Origin: Ascarosepion bandense
Lineage: Eukaryota > Mollusca > Cephalopoda > Sepiida > Sepiidae
Assembly (NCBI GenBank): GCA_037127315.1
Contig: JBBBDQ010000403.1
Location: forward strand, 2,400,001-2,464,000
Length of the DNA: 64,000 nucleotides
Reading direction: 5' to 3'
The number at the start of each line of letters is the position of its first letter. Positions within the stretch are counted from its first letter, which is position 1. The position numbers and the translations under genes were made by a program. Positions 1-10,964 of this stretch are shown piece after piece. Under the pieces are notes generated by a model that did no database searches, had not been told where the DNA came from, and was given only the letters and a program-made list of their open reading frames with translations.

Positions 1-240
1 GACAAAGCATCACCAGAAAATTAGATATGGAGAAGAAAAAGATAATTCTGTTATTTTTGTATTTTTGTTTGTTTCTCATTATTTGAGCAGACCTCATGTG
101 TATTTGTCTTGTAAAGCTGCGTTCGTGAGTATAATTCCTATGTGTAAGTGTACCATAATTCTATTTTGTATATAAGAGATTCGGATGAGGTGTGTTCATA
201 TGCGTTTGTGTGTGCGCGTCAACTAGTCATTTTTACTCAT

Positions 241-540
241 GTTGTGGTGCAGTGGATATCGGCTCGGAACGAGAAATCAGAGAGCCGAGTTCGAATTCCA
301 GTTGAATTCATTGCATTCACTTACGCGCAAATACCCTTGGGAAAGGTATTAATCCATCTCTTCCTTCCAGTTATGGGTTAAACAACAGGACAGATTGGGT
401 TCTATAGCCTTGGCAGGCAACCAGTCTACCGCAGAAAGCAATGGCAACCTACTGCGAGATAATCTTCTGCCCAGTCAGTCATGTCACTTTCGAGACATGA
501 TCGCGCAAGCGTGTTTCATGTATGGCACTTAACTGACTGA
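241..540 (+). repeat. SINE-A copy (tRNA-derived SINE)
   Basis: This is one of about a dozen copies of a ~300-bp family. The head has a Pol III A-box-like TGGTGCAGTGG and, ~40 bp on, a B-box-like GTTCGAATTCC, as expected of a tRNA-derived SINE. The body has the shared blocks TTACGCGCAAATACCCTTGG, CAGTTATGGGTTAAA and CAACCAGTCTACCGCAGAAA. The end is GGCACTTAACTGACTG with no poly-A. No clean target-site duplication was found for this copy. Bases 550-1310 beyond it hold nothing I recognise. Confidence 0.85.
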
Positions 541-1404
541 TTAGTGGTTGTCCGCATGCTGATTTGAGGACATCTTATTTGAGGTGAAAAAATTTAGGTT
601 GCACCGGTTGTGGTCGTACGAAGACATAACTTAGATTCTTTTTAGTATGGTGTTATGATGTCCTTCTACGTGGAATGGATTGTTCCACCTGCTATAAATA
701 ATAATCGGAGTGACTTCCGGAAACGCAGCTGTGAGACATTCGTTAGGCAGTCTAGAGACTTACATTTCTATTTTACTGATCACAAACACTAATTATTGTA
801 TATATGGTCTTGTTATTCTAATACACAGTTTGAACCTACCTTCTTGTTTTCCGTGTTTTTCTTCCTGGCCCAAACAACCCACAACAATTTGGCGACGAAG
901 ATTTCGTCACAACAACTGCACACTATGTAGATTTTATAGAATTTTTTTTTAATATAATAAAGTGTATTTGACCTATGATTATAGATTTTATACGTGTGTT
1001 TATAGGATTGCAAGCTAGTTACATTTTCTGGCGTGAGGATTTGTTGAACATGGCCAGTGCACTCAAATTTTCGGTCGTAATGATTTCGTGCGCAACAATC
1101 AACTGTTCTGTGTTTCTAGTTTCAGTTAAAAAATATTTGGGATCCACCGATGGTATGGTTTTCAGGTGCTCCCCGACAATGCTACACTCAGGCCGACTAT
1201 ATCAGAAAACGCCGCAGGAGCTCAACCGACCTGGGGATTACCGCAACTGTTATACGTACCAAATAACAGGTAATGAATTTGCACGCGTCAATAATAAAAA
1301 CGATTTAAATCATTGTCTATAATTTGTCAAAAATTCATTAACATAAAAGGAAAAACAACTATTAATAATTAACAGAACAGAATTGAGACAACTGAAGGAA
1401 GCAA

Positions 1405-1711
1405 GGATGTGTGTGGTGGTGCATTGGATATCGGCTTGGAACGAGAAATCGGGGAGCCGAGTTCGAATTCCAGCTGAGTACGTTGCATTCACTTACGCGC
1501 AAATACCCTTGGGAAAGGTATTAATCTGCCTATTCCTTCCAGTTATGGGTTAAATAACAGGACAGATTGGGTTCTATAGCCTTGGTCGGCAACCAATCTA
1601 CCGCAGAAAGCAGTGGCAACTTACTGCGGGATAATCTTCTGCCCAGTCAGTCATGTCTCTTTCGAGACATGATCGCCCAAGCGTGTATCACGTATGGCAC
1701 TCAACTGACTG
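1405..1711 (+). repeat. SINE-A, full-length reference copy with TSD
   Basis: This complete 307-bp SINE-A is flanked by a perfect 14-bp target-site duplication, ACTGAAGGAAGCAA (1391-1404 and 1712-1725). The duplication fixes both ends of the family: it begins GGATGTGTGTGGTGG and ends CAACTGACTG. The A-box here reads TGGTGCATTGG (one change) and the B-box GTTCGAATTCC is intact. The perfect duplication implies a fairly recent insertion made by target-primed reverse transcription. Confidence 0.93.
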
Positions 1712-1734
1712 ACTGAAGGAAGCAATCAAGTCTA

Positions 1735-2086
1735 AACACAGAGGTAAGCTAAGGGCAGGTGGGCTCTTGCTCTAGGATAATGTGTCCATTCACACTGTTC
1801 AGGATGCAATAGCTGAAGCAGCCAGCTGTGGCTTTGAATTGCTATCCCATCACAGTTACTCACCAGACTTGGCTCCATCTGGCTTCTTCCTTTTTCTTAA
1901 ACACAAATCCCACCTCTTTCGTTGCCATTTTGGAATCCATGGTGAGATTATATGTACTGTGAAGAATTTCTTGGAGGCCCAGTATCAGGCTCTTCTCCAG
2001 GACACCACCTTCTTCCGTGATAGGATTTTAATCATTACGCATCGTTTGGCCAAGTCCATCGATTATACAAAGATAATCCGGCGTTA
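1735..2086 (+). pseudogene. mariner-family transposase C-terminal fragment
   Basis: The translation follows the mariner DDE domain: a broken DN(A)PxHT-like segment, then CGFELLSHHSYSPDLAPSG, then FLFLKHKSHL and a C-terminal part matching the usual FLEDQ...FFR...I..H.W..CI pattern. The family motif is normally SPDLAPSD, and that aspartate is the third catalytic residue. It is glycine here, and a stop precedes the DN motif, so the copy cannot be active. The 5' part is missing; SINE-A ends just upstream. Confidence 0.8.
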
Positions 2087-2228
2087 GTTCAAAGTCCCGA
2101 ATAATAACTGCCTACGACCTATATATTTCAGCTTTTACTCTTCAAAAATTTAAATGGAATGTTAATTGTCACATTGTCTCCTTGTGTCCTCTTTTATTGT
2201 TGTCTCTTCTTTATTCACTCTCAGTAAC

Positions 2229-2443
2229 TGTTGTCTCGTCGAGGTGGTGACAATACAATATCTTATTCGGTAGATGCAATATAATAGTCCGTAGTAGATC
2301 GTAACAATATGGGTAGTTGAGTCAGCAAGTAACATGCAAGTAAACAGTAGCCCTCAGCTCACACTACTAACTCCTTCCTTCAACCGACTCACACTTTCTA
2401 TATATAAGTGAACCCGGTTACTTGCCCGAGCCACGTCACAACA
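2229..2443 (-). mobile_element. solo LTR with 5-bp TSD GTAAC
   Basis: A 215-bp block begins TGTTGT and ends ACAACA, a perfect 6-bp terminal inverted repeat. Identical GTAAC pentamers flank it (2224-2228 and 2444-2448). These are the hallmarks of an LTR-retrotransposon LTR left by LTR-LTR recombination. A TATA-like CTTATATATAG lies ~35 bp from the minus-strand start, which suggests minus orientation. No internal region is present. A 5-bp duplication fits Ty3/gypsy integrases. Confidence 0.82.
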
Positions 2444-2449
2444 GTAACC

Positions 2450-4221
2450 CTTTGAAACTTGGTAGATTTTATCGTCTTGATTAGGGTGAAAAGATTAAAA
2501 TTATAGACAAATGCATCATTATAAACTCCGAGTCAATGGGACTGAAAACTATCAATCGCACCCCGTAGTTTTATACAAAATTAGCGGGATTGATGTAGCA
2601 TGTCTAATTCTCTTAAAAACTAAAAAAATGTAAATTTAAATACTATTCGAAGATCCACTTATCTTGCTAGATAAAGGTAACGTCCTGTTTTGACCACCCT
2701 GGAGTGACCCTTCCAGGGCGTAGCCCGGGTGATTGTATATTGAGGCCATGCGATAACTAGACTATATATATCATTCACTCTTCATAGGAATAAAGGGCAT
2801 TAAATTTGAGGCCGGCTTTCCTGGAAGTGTTGCCAGAATGTTGGCATGTGTTGACAGTAAATTATCTTCAGAGATCCGCTCCAAGATTTTGGTCTGGATT
2901 TATTTCCATAGTTTTTTTTCCGTATTTGGCGGTAGTGGATATTTAAAATCAGGGTTTTCCTCCCCCTAATAGAACCGCATTCCTGGATTGTTGATATCCA
3001 TATGATACCTATTAAGACAAGCTTAGACATATTGAGACCAGATCTGACATACTAAGATAAGCTTTGTACCCAGTTACCGCTTAAGCCGGGGCTGGATAAT
3101 CTTTAACCAGTGGCCGGAGCTTACGCGCTCGGGTTCCCCACATTAAAAACCGACATTGCGTCACAACTCGCTCTAGTAGGGGCATAAGTTAAATCAGCTT
3201 CCCAAAGAATCTGGTTATGAGGCGCCAGTCGTCCGATCTCGCCTGTTCTATTTGCTCACATTTTTCGGCACGGACTATCTTAGTCGTCAGAGACAACATG
3301 TCACGGACGCAGTTGAATGGCAATGAAGCTTATCCCCACTATAATCCCCAGAACCATTGGAATATATATATGTATATAAACATTATATACATTATGCGTG
3401 TTACAAGCTAAAAAAAAGTTAATGTCTTTCGCAATGTATAAAACGTTAGGTAAGCAGAAACACTAGAAAGAAAGAGAAATTACGCAATTTATAAATAAAT
3501 AAACAAACATATAGAAAAATTTGCTAATTTTGTAAACAGACAGCAGAAAAGAAAAGCGGATATATAAAATCGGGATTTAAGTCCCAAATACTTGGAGGTT
3601 ATGAAGTCATTATCTATAACATTAAAAGCTATAAACCTGGAAATACTCACCACAGATCGCACCGAGTGGAACGAACTTCAGGCTCAACATTCTGAAAGAT
3701 TGTTTCTGGTCAATTATGGAACCATCTTTTATATATGTTCATTTAGCGGTATTTTATGAATTCCAACTATCGATTTAATCCCTTTCAGTTTTTTATGAGC
3801 AGACAGTTTGTTTGCCAAACGATCAAAACAGCGGATGCCAAAGAGAGATCGGTGCAACAGATGCATTCATATTCTGTTTATTTAACAGGTGTGGATACAC
3901 CCTTTTTTTAATCATCAACCATATTTAGTTGGGTAAAGCCGCTCTCTGAATCAATAACAATTTGAGAAACTCACCGTTTCTTATCTTCGGATTTTGAAAA
4001 GAATATGTAGGCTTAACGATAAGCTTATGAATTTACCTTTCTGGTGACATCAGAGGAATTTAATCGACTGTCAGACTGGGTCACGGTAGAGTGCAAGCTT
4101 TCAAAAGCTGATTTACTGTTTATGGATTTTGATATAGTGTCACATTAAAAGAATGAAATGCGTTGTCGTACACGATAAAGGAATGTGCTACAGTCATTAG
4201 CAAAACAGAGCAGATGATGGT
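2450..4221. other. unassigned stretch with one strong hairpin
   Basis: I see no gene or TE that I can name here. A short hairpin sits at 2697-2718 (CCCTGGA paired with TCCAGGG over an 8-base loop). The remainder is AT-rich unique-looking DNA whose short open frames have no recognisable domain. Confidence 0.4.
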
Positions 4222-5933
4222 TCAATGTCTTTTCATTGGAAAGTGAGATAGATGAACAGACAGGGATAGAAAAGAGTTAAAGAAAAGAAACGGATGGAGA
4301 AAGATATATGAAGAAATAAAGATGGAAGAGAAGATAAAAATGTTTGAAATAGAAAGACAGAAGGAGAGAACAGAAGAGATAAAGAGAGAATGAGAGATAG
4401 GAAGAGATAAAGAGAGAGAAAAAGGAAATATATAGAGATATAGAAAGAGAAAGAAAGAGACAATGAATAAAAGAGAGAGAATGAGAGAGAGAGACAGAAG
4501 TAGAAAGAATGAGAGATAGGAAGAGATAAAGAGAGAGAAAAAGGAAATATATAGAGATATAGAAAGAGAAAGAAAGAGACAATGAATAAAAGAGAGAGAA
4601 TGAGAGAGAGAGAGACAGAGGGAGAAAGAGAGAATGAGAGATAGGAAGAGATAAAGAGAGAGAAAAAGGAAATATATAGAGATATAGAAAGAGAAAGAAA
4701 GAGACAATGAATAAAAGAGAGAGAATGAGAGAGAGAGAGAGACAGAAGGAGAAAGAGAGAATGAGAGATAGGAAGAGATAAAGAGAGAGAAAAAGGAAAT
4801 ATATAGAGATATAGAAAGAGAAAGAAAGAGACAATGAATAAAAGAGAGAGAATGAGAGAGAGAGAGAGACAGAAGGAGAAAGAGAGAATGAGAGATAGGA
4901 AGAGATAAACAGAGAGAAAAAGGAAAAAAAATATATAGAGATATAGAAAGAGAAAGAAAGAGACAATGAATGAAAGAGAGAGAATGAGAGAGAGAGACAG
5001 AAGGAGAAAGAGAGAATGAGAGATAGGAAGAGATAAAGAGAGAGAAAAAGGAAATATATAGAGATATAGAAAAGAAAGAAAGTGACAATGAATGAAAGAG
5101 AAAGAATGAGAGAGAGACAGAAAGAGAAAGAGAAAAAGAAGAAAGAGTGAAAAATAAGCAGAAAGAGAAATAACAAGCGAAAAAAGAGATTGAGAGAGAA
5201 AAAGAAAAAATAGAGAAATAAAGAGAGAAAAGGTAGATAAAGTAAGAAAGAAAAAAGAAAGAGATAGAGAACGAGAAAAATAGAAACATTGAGAGAAATA
5301 ATGCGAGTAAGAGAGAAAGCGGAAAAGAAAGAGGATGAAAGAAATGAAAAGAGAAAAGGAGAGAGAGAATGAGTTAAGTAGAGAGAGAAGAGAAAAAAGG
5401 AAAACAAAGAGAAAGAAAGATAAACATACAGAGAGAAAGAAAGAGAGAGAGACAGAAAGAAACATACAGTAAAGGAAAGAAAGATAATTAGAGAGAGAGA
5501 GAGAGAGAGAGAGAGACGTAGAAAAAGAAAAATAAGAGATGAAAATAAGTAGAAAGAAAGAAATAAAAAAGAGAAAAAGGAGAGAGAGAATGAGTTAAGT
5601 AGAGAGAGAGAAGAGAAAATGAAAACGAAGAGAAAGAAAGAAAAACATACAGAGAGAAAGAAAGAGAGAGAGAGAGAAAGACAGAGAAAGAAAAACATAC
5701 AGAAAGAAAGAGAGAGAGGCAGAGAAAGAAACATGCAGTAAAGGAAAGAAAGAAATCGAGAGAGAGAAAGACAGCAGAAAAATAAAAATAAAGGTAAGTA
5801 AGTGAGAGAAACAGAGAGAGAGAGAGAAATACGTAGAGAAAAAATAAAGATAGAAATAAGTCAAGAAAGAAAGAAGTAATAAGAGAATGATAGAAATTGC
5901 TAAGAGTAATCGAGAGAAAGAAAAGACATAAAT

Positions 5934-5978
<45 letters not shown>

Positions 5979-6646
5979 AAACGAGTAAAAGAAAAAGATA
6001 GAGAAAGAGAAAGAAAATAGAGACACTGAGAAATAAAGAAAGTAAGAGAGAAAAAGACAAAAAAGAGAATGAAAGACAGAAAGAGAAATAATGAGTAAGA
6101 GAGAGCGACGTAGAAATAGAAAAAGAAGAAAGAGAGACAAATAAAAAGAAATAAAGCAAATATAGTAGAGTATGAGAGAAAATGCGAAAAAGAAAGAGAG
6201 AGAAAGAGAAGACAAATCAAAAGAAAGAAAAAGGAAGAGAGAATGAGAAAGATAAAGAAAGAGAGAATGAGAAAGAAAATAGAGATAACGATAGAAATAA
6301 AGTGAGTAAGTGAGACAGAGAAGGAGAAAAGATAAAAGCTGAAAGAAAAATAAGTAGAAGGAGAGATAGAACGAATTAAGGAGAGGGAGAAAACAGAAAG
6401 AGAGAAACAAAAGAGAAAGAAAGATAAATATACAGAGAGACAGGAAGAGAAACAGAGAGAGAAATTAAAGAAAGATACAGTAAAGGAAAGTGAGAGAATA
6501 AGAGAGGCATATATATATATAGAGAGAGAGAGAGGGAGAGAGGGAGAGAGAGAGAGAGACGTAAAAAGAGAAAAGAAGAGATAAAAATATACAGAAAGAA
6601 GAAATAACGAGAGAATGAGAAAAATGCGAAAAAGAAATTAAGAGAG
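4222..6646. repeat. 2.4-kb polypurine (GA-rich) satellite with ~125-bp higher-order unit
   Basis: The plus strand is almost pure purine for ~2.4 kb, mostly GAGA, GAAA and AATGA words. Between about 4380 and 5100 a unit of roughly 120-128 bp recurs about six times, each marked by GAGATAGGAAGAGATAAA and then GGAAATATATAGAGATATAG. Further right the order decays to simple (GA)n. The related block at 10300-10960 shares the distal end (ACGAGAGAATGAGA... then AAGAAATT). Long minus-strand frames rich in Ser, Leu and Phe are translations of the repeat, not genes. Confidence 0.92.
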
Positions 6647-6969
6647 TGTTGTGGATTCTTGTTTAGAAAACCAGGCAATATAATAATAAAAAAACCAGAT
6701 ATGTGAGGAAAAATGTAAGTATATTGAATAAAAGATATACAACCTGTACACGGTTAGTAGATTCAAGAATACTTGTTAGTAGGAGTCAAATATATACAAG
6801 AAGTAAGTCCGGGTATCAGTCTATATTCTTGCTGACCAACGAGCGGTGGTTCAACTGCTCTGACAAACACCAACTCTAACAACAACAACAACCCGTTATG
6901 TGTAGAAAGGATAATTTGTACACCATGGAATAGTCCATAGAGTGTGTGAAAAGGGATGACTCCCCAACA
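6647..6969 (-). mobile_element. 3' LTR of a Ty3/gypsy-type retrotransposon
   Basis: On the minus strand this 323-bp block starts TGTTGGGG and ends CCACAACA, giving TGTTG...CAACA inverted ends. It is immediately preceded (minus sense) by a purine tract AGGGAGGAGGG at 6970-6980, the expected polypurine primer for plus-strand synthesis, and then by the pol gene. The other side is the GA-rich satellite into which the element inserted. The matching 5' LTR is absent because the element is truncated at ~7711. Confidence 0.8.
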
Positions 6970-6989
6970 CCCTCCTCCCTAGCTTCTTT

Positions 6990-7711
6990 TTAGGAAGGTT
7001 TAATATTTTTTTCGTTTTGGATCTATAATCAAAAGCTCTGTGAACTTCCGCTTCCTGTTGGTTCTTCTGATTTCCGTGTTAGCTTTTGGTTTCCGGATGT
7101 CAAAAGCTTCGAAGATTTCCTCCATAGAATCTTCACATTCTAAAGGTGTGGAGTTTGTTTCTTTACCTCTTCTTTTTTGGATTTGATTCACGTGTCTTCT
7201 ATGCGTGAATTTTTCTCCTTTGATAGTATACATTACGCTTCCAATTCTGCTTATAATTATTCCTGGCTCGCAATCCGCCATATTGTTATTAAAAAATTTG
7301 AAATATACTTTTTCGCCAGGCTTGAACAATCTTTTCACTATTGTAGGCGTATACGGATAATTGCTTTTGCCTGGTAATAATTTCTCGAAAACCGATCGGA
7401 TTTTTCGCGCGAACATCCTCTCGGCCGGTGACAGTCCTGATGGTGTGTTCTGGTTTGGCGTAATACGGTAGACTTGTAGGAATTGCTGTATGTTTTTTCT
7501 GATGGTGTGTCTATCGGTTTTTTAACGCCCTCTTAAGCGTATCTACAAATCTTTCGGTTAGCCCATTTGATCGTGGGTGATAGGGAGCTGTTTTTATATA
7601 TCTTATTAGGTACATTTCACAAAAATCTATAAAATCACCTGACGTGAGGTGTATACCATTATCTGTAACTAAAACGTCAACGACGCCGAACCTCGCAAAT
7701 ATTCCATGCAA
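6990..7711 (-). pseudogene. pol: Ty3/gypsy pol fragment: integrase core and C-terminal domain
   Basis: The minus-strand translation starts inside the integrase catalytic core: FARFGVVDVLVTDNG, then TAPYHPRSNGLTERF. The spacing from the Asp of TDNG to the Glu of TERF is exactly 35 residues (DX35E). After a single frameshift near 7515 it continues VYRITPNQNTPSGLSPAERM and a C-terminal domain with GEKVYFKFFNNN and a basic tail (RRTNRKRKFTELL). This order is the Ty3/gypsy pol 3' end, and it abuts a polypurine tract and LTR. The N-terminal zinc finger, RT, RNase H and protease are missing; the junction at ~7711 is with RTE sequence. Confidence 0.88.
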
Positions 7712-7875
7712 ACAGAGGGAAGCAGCGGATAACATATTTTAAGGACCTAATCAGGTGGATGACAGAACGAGGTGTAACAGGAGAAGGCGTGCCCAGAGCC
7801 ACCAGGGATAGGGAAACGTGGAAAGCCACGATCGCCTACGTCTTGAAGGGACAGGGCACATAGAAGAAGAAGAAC
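7712..7875 (+). pseudogene. RTE-like LINE 3' terminus
   Basis: This short fragment matches the last part of the RTE-like ORF in this window (compare 9950-10110): GKQRITYFKDL-like, then ATRDRETWKATIAYVLKGQ and a stop. It ends in GAAGAAGAA, the typical tail of the family here. Its 5' end is fused to the gypsy pol relic. Confidence 0.75.
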
Positions 7876-7879
7876 CCAT

Positions 7880-8165
7880 TTGCGTCTTAGTGACTTTATT
7901 GGCTTGCTTGATTCTGGGTTCTTATTTCTTTTGACAACTATACACTATGTCTTCTTACAATTGGTGTTCAGTAATTTTTTCTCGATTTTCATAATTACTT
8001 TTTGTAGGAGTTCCTGTAATTTCCTTTCTATGTCTGCTATTAACACTATCATCTGTATATCTTATTTTCTTAAGTGTGTGGCCACCAATAATAAAAGCTG
8101 CTATGCAGAATATTCTCTCATATTTTCTCATAATTACCTCACTGTAAATCGTTAACATTTCCGGT
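7880..8165 (-). pseudogene. RTE-like LINE reverse transcriptase fragment
   Basis: The minus strand reads IYSEVIMRKYERI...GGHTLKKIRYTDD, matching the family pattern YSE.I.R...GGHNLNNIRYADD around RT motif C. The YADD box is YTDD here and the frame soon degrades. It lies tail to tail with the plus-strand RTE end at 7875. Confidence 0.7.
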
Positions 8166-8724
8166 GAGCAGAACCAAATCATTTTGAAAAGAATAAATTA
8201 TATTTCTTCACTTCCGACACACATAATCTTAGAGAATTTTTTTAATAAAAAAATTGGATATCTTTGTTTAAGACTTTTCAGCAACTCAATTACTGTAAGT
8301 ACAATGGTGTTTTGGGCGGATTGAATTACTGTTAACACACCCCAAGTTTGGGATTTAGTCATAACCAAAATAGTCCGCTTTGTTTAAGAGAATGTTTGTC
8401 ACACGTTTTTGTAAGATATAGAAGCGTTTTGGACGGACAGTATTAATTTAAATAAACCCCGAATTTAATTTATCAAGAAGAAGAAATTCGGGCAATGTAT
8501 CTTCTTATCGGATGGAAGTGAATATGTTAGGAAAATTTAGTTTTGTACAATTTTACTGAATGGGTGTGATTTTCTTTCTTGAACTGTCTTTACATAATTA
8601 TTAACAAGCTTCTTTCTTCTAACCATTCAATCTATTCTTCTGAAAATTTGAATAATTATTATGCAATTAGTTGTCATTATAACGTGATGAGTTGCAGATC
8701 ACCATCCAACGATTTCAGCCCTTG

Positions 8725-8885
8725 AACAGGGCCTGTTTCCTGCTACAGTAGGCGTTCTTGTATTTTTCCCTTCTGTATCTGCTTTCAACATTGTCTCTAA
8801 TGTTGTTAAGATTGTGGCCGTCAGTAAGGAAAGCTAGCAGAAATTCTTATTCTCTCAGAATCACATCATCGTAAAGCCGGTGTAT
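8725..8885 (-). pseudogene. short decayed RTE-like fragment
   Basis: The minus strand contains DGHNLNNIRDNVESRYRRE, the same region as the RT motif C flank of other RTE copies with the YADD box lost. Bases 8166-8724 before it have no assignable content. Confidence 0.55.
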
Positions 8886-8888
8886 AAA

Positions 8889-8889
8889 G

Positions 8890-8942
<53 letters not shown>
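8889..8942. repeat. (TA)n microsatellite
   Basis: An uninterrupted TA dinucleotide run of about 25 units. Confidence 0.95.
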
Positions 8943-8943
<1 letters not shown>

Positions 8944-9014
8944 CGATTAAATGTCTTTAGATCCTAAGCAAGAAGTAAAGACAAACTCTTAACAGTAAAA
9001 AAACTGAATACATC

Positions 9015-10110
9015 TTATTCTTCATTGTTTTAGTAGTCTATGCAAAGGCATTCGATGAAATACGCCACAAAGAATTGATGGAGATGCTTGGCAGCCTCGA
9101 AATATTTGGGAAAGACATTAGAGTAATTAATAATCTCTACTGCCAGTAAACTACTCGCATACGGACAGGTAACGAATTCAGCAGATTTACAAAGATAGAA
9201 AGGGGCGTAAGACAAGAATGTGTCTTTTCACCGGATCTATTCAACTTGTTCAGTGAGACTATTCTGAGAACCTTAGATGCTATGCCAGGATTTGTCATCA
9301 GAGGCCACAATTTAAACAACGTAAGGTTTGCAGATGGTAAAGTGCTGATAGCAGACACGGAAAGGAAACTACAAAACCTCCTACAGAGGGTATCTGAAGA
9401 GGGTGACAAAAAAGGACTACAAATAAACTGCAAGAAAACCGAATGCATTGCCAACAGCTAAACGGGCAGACTATAATGTCAAATACAGATGAGGAATACT
9501 AAAATGAAGCAAGTACAAAAATGTAAATACCTGGGAAGTGTTATAATAGAAGACGGAAAAATGCGACACAGAGATCCGAGGGCGAATTGGCATAGCAAAG
9601 GAAGCATTCCAGAAGTTAAGAAAAGTATTAAGAAACAGGACAATTTCGCTAGAAACAAAGAAGAGGGTACTGGATTGCTATGTGATGTCAGTTCTTCAAT
9701 ATGGCAGTGAATGCTGGACAATATCAGCGAAGATAAAGGAAAAACTTGAAGCAACTGAAATGTGGTTCTACAGAAGGATGCTGTGGATATCATGGATCGA
9801 GCATGTAAGCAATTGTGAGGTTTTGGAAAGGATGGAAACTAAAAGGAAATTAATACTGAGCATCAGCTGAAGTTCCTGGGACATGCAATGAGGAAGGAGG
9901 GCTTAGAGAACCTGACACTAACAGGCCAGATAGAGGGGAGAAGAAACAGAGGGAAGCAGCGGATAACATATTTGAAGGACCTGATGGATGACAGAACGAA
10001 TGTTGTGTGGTGTAACAGGAGAAAGCGTGCTAAGAGCCACCAAGGACAGGGAGATGTGGAAAGCCATGATCATTTACGTCCTGAAAGGACAAGGCACATA
10101 GAAGAAGAAT
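9015..10110 (+). pseudogene. RTE-like LINE, reverse transcriptase to 3' end
   Basis: The copy encodes RT palm motif A (VYAKAFDEIRHKELMEML), motif B region (ERGVRQECVFSPDLFNLFSE), motif C (NLNNVRFADGKVLIAD) and thumb (KKGLQINCKKTECIANS). A conserved C-terminus follows: QYGSECWTISAKIKE, EATEMWFYRRMLW and AMRKEGLENLTLTGQIEG. It ends HLRPERTRHIEEE with a GAAGAAGAA tail. Motif C is FADG instead of F/YADD, which loses one catalytic aspartate. A TAA at 9147 and later frameshifts break it. The endonuclease half is absent. The protein pattern fits RTE-type LINEs; the clade is my inference. Confidence 0.85.
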
Positions 10111-10114
10111 CTAT

Positions 10115-10250
10115 CCCGAAATTATTTAAAACTGACAGCATAATTTTTATCATTCTACTTAGTCTCGCTACGTTGTTACTGTTCACTTTAAACTATGCTG
10201 ACCATAACAGCTCAGTGGACCTGAGTGAGATACATTAGTAAGTAAAATGT
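10115..10250 (+). repeat. duplicated ~120-bp repeat, copy 1 (empty site)
   Basis: This stretch (AATTTTTATCATTCTAC through CAGTGGACCTGAGTGAG to ATTAGTAAGTAAAATG) is paralogous to 10965-11013 plus 11360-11430. Copy 1 lacks the MITE and LTR present in copy 2, so it shows the uninterrupted arrangement of both insertion sites. Confidence 0.75.
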
Positions 10251-10299
10251 TTAGTTACTTGAGATATTGAGTGTTGATAATCATGAACGAAGGAGTCGG

Positions 10300-10351
<52 letters not shown>

Positions 10352-10550
10352 TGAAAAAATAAGCAGAAAGAGAAATGGCAGGCGAGAAAAGATATTGAGC
10401 GAGAAAAGAGAAAAACAGAGAAATAAAGAGAGAGAAAAGGGGAGAGAGTAAGAAAGAAAAAGGAAAGAGATAGAAAACGAGAAAAATAGAGATATTGAGA
10501 GAAATAATATGAGTAAGAGAGAAAGAGAGAAGATAGAGGATGAAAAAGAC

Positions 10551-10599
<49 letters not shown>

Positions 10600-10960
10600 A
10601 AGAGAGCTAAAACGAGCTAAGTAGAAAGAGAAAATAGAAAGTGTCAAACGAAAGTGAAAGTAAGATAAATATAAAGAGAGACAGGAATAGAGAGAGAAAG
10701 AAATATACAGTGAGGGAAAGAGAGAATGAGAGGGAGACGAAGAATGAGAAAAAGAAGAGATAAAAATAATCAGAAAGAAAGAAATGACGAGAGAATGAGA
10801 GAAAATGCTACAAAGAAATTGAGAGAGAAAAAGACAGATAAAGAGAGAGAAAAGGTGATAAAAAGGGATAGAGAACGAGAAAGAAAATAGAGACACCGTG
10901 AGAAGTAAAGAGAGTAATAGCGAAAGAGTAAGAGAAAATAAAAAAACTTGTTTAAGATTG
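10300..10960. repeat. second polypurine (GA-rich) satellite block
   Basis: Plus-strand purine-rich tract with a pure (GA)n run at 10303-10348. Its right part (GAGATAAAAATAATCAGAAA, then ACGAGAGAATGAGA and AAGAAATTGAGAGAG) is paralogous to 6570-6646, so the two blocks belong to one satellite family. No coding content. Confidence 0.9.
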
Positions 10961-10964
10961 ACAG

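Noticed and set aside
4222..6678. Very long minus-strand open frames (up to 485 codons) rich in Ser, Leu and Phe
   Set aside because: They are translations of the GA-rich satellite; all minus frames stay open because the repeat lacks stop words on that strand. No protein pattern beyond the repeat.
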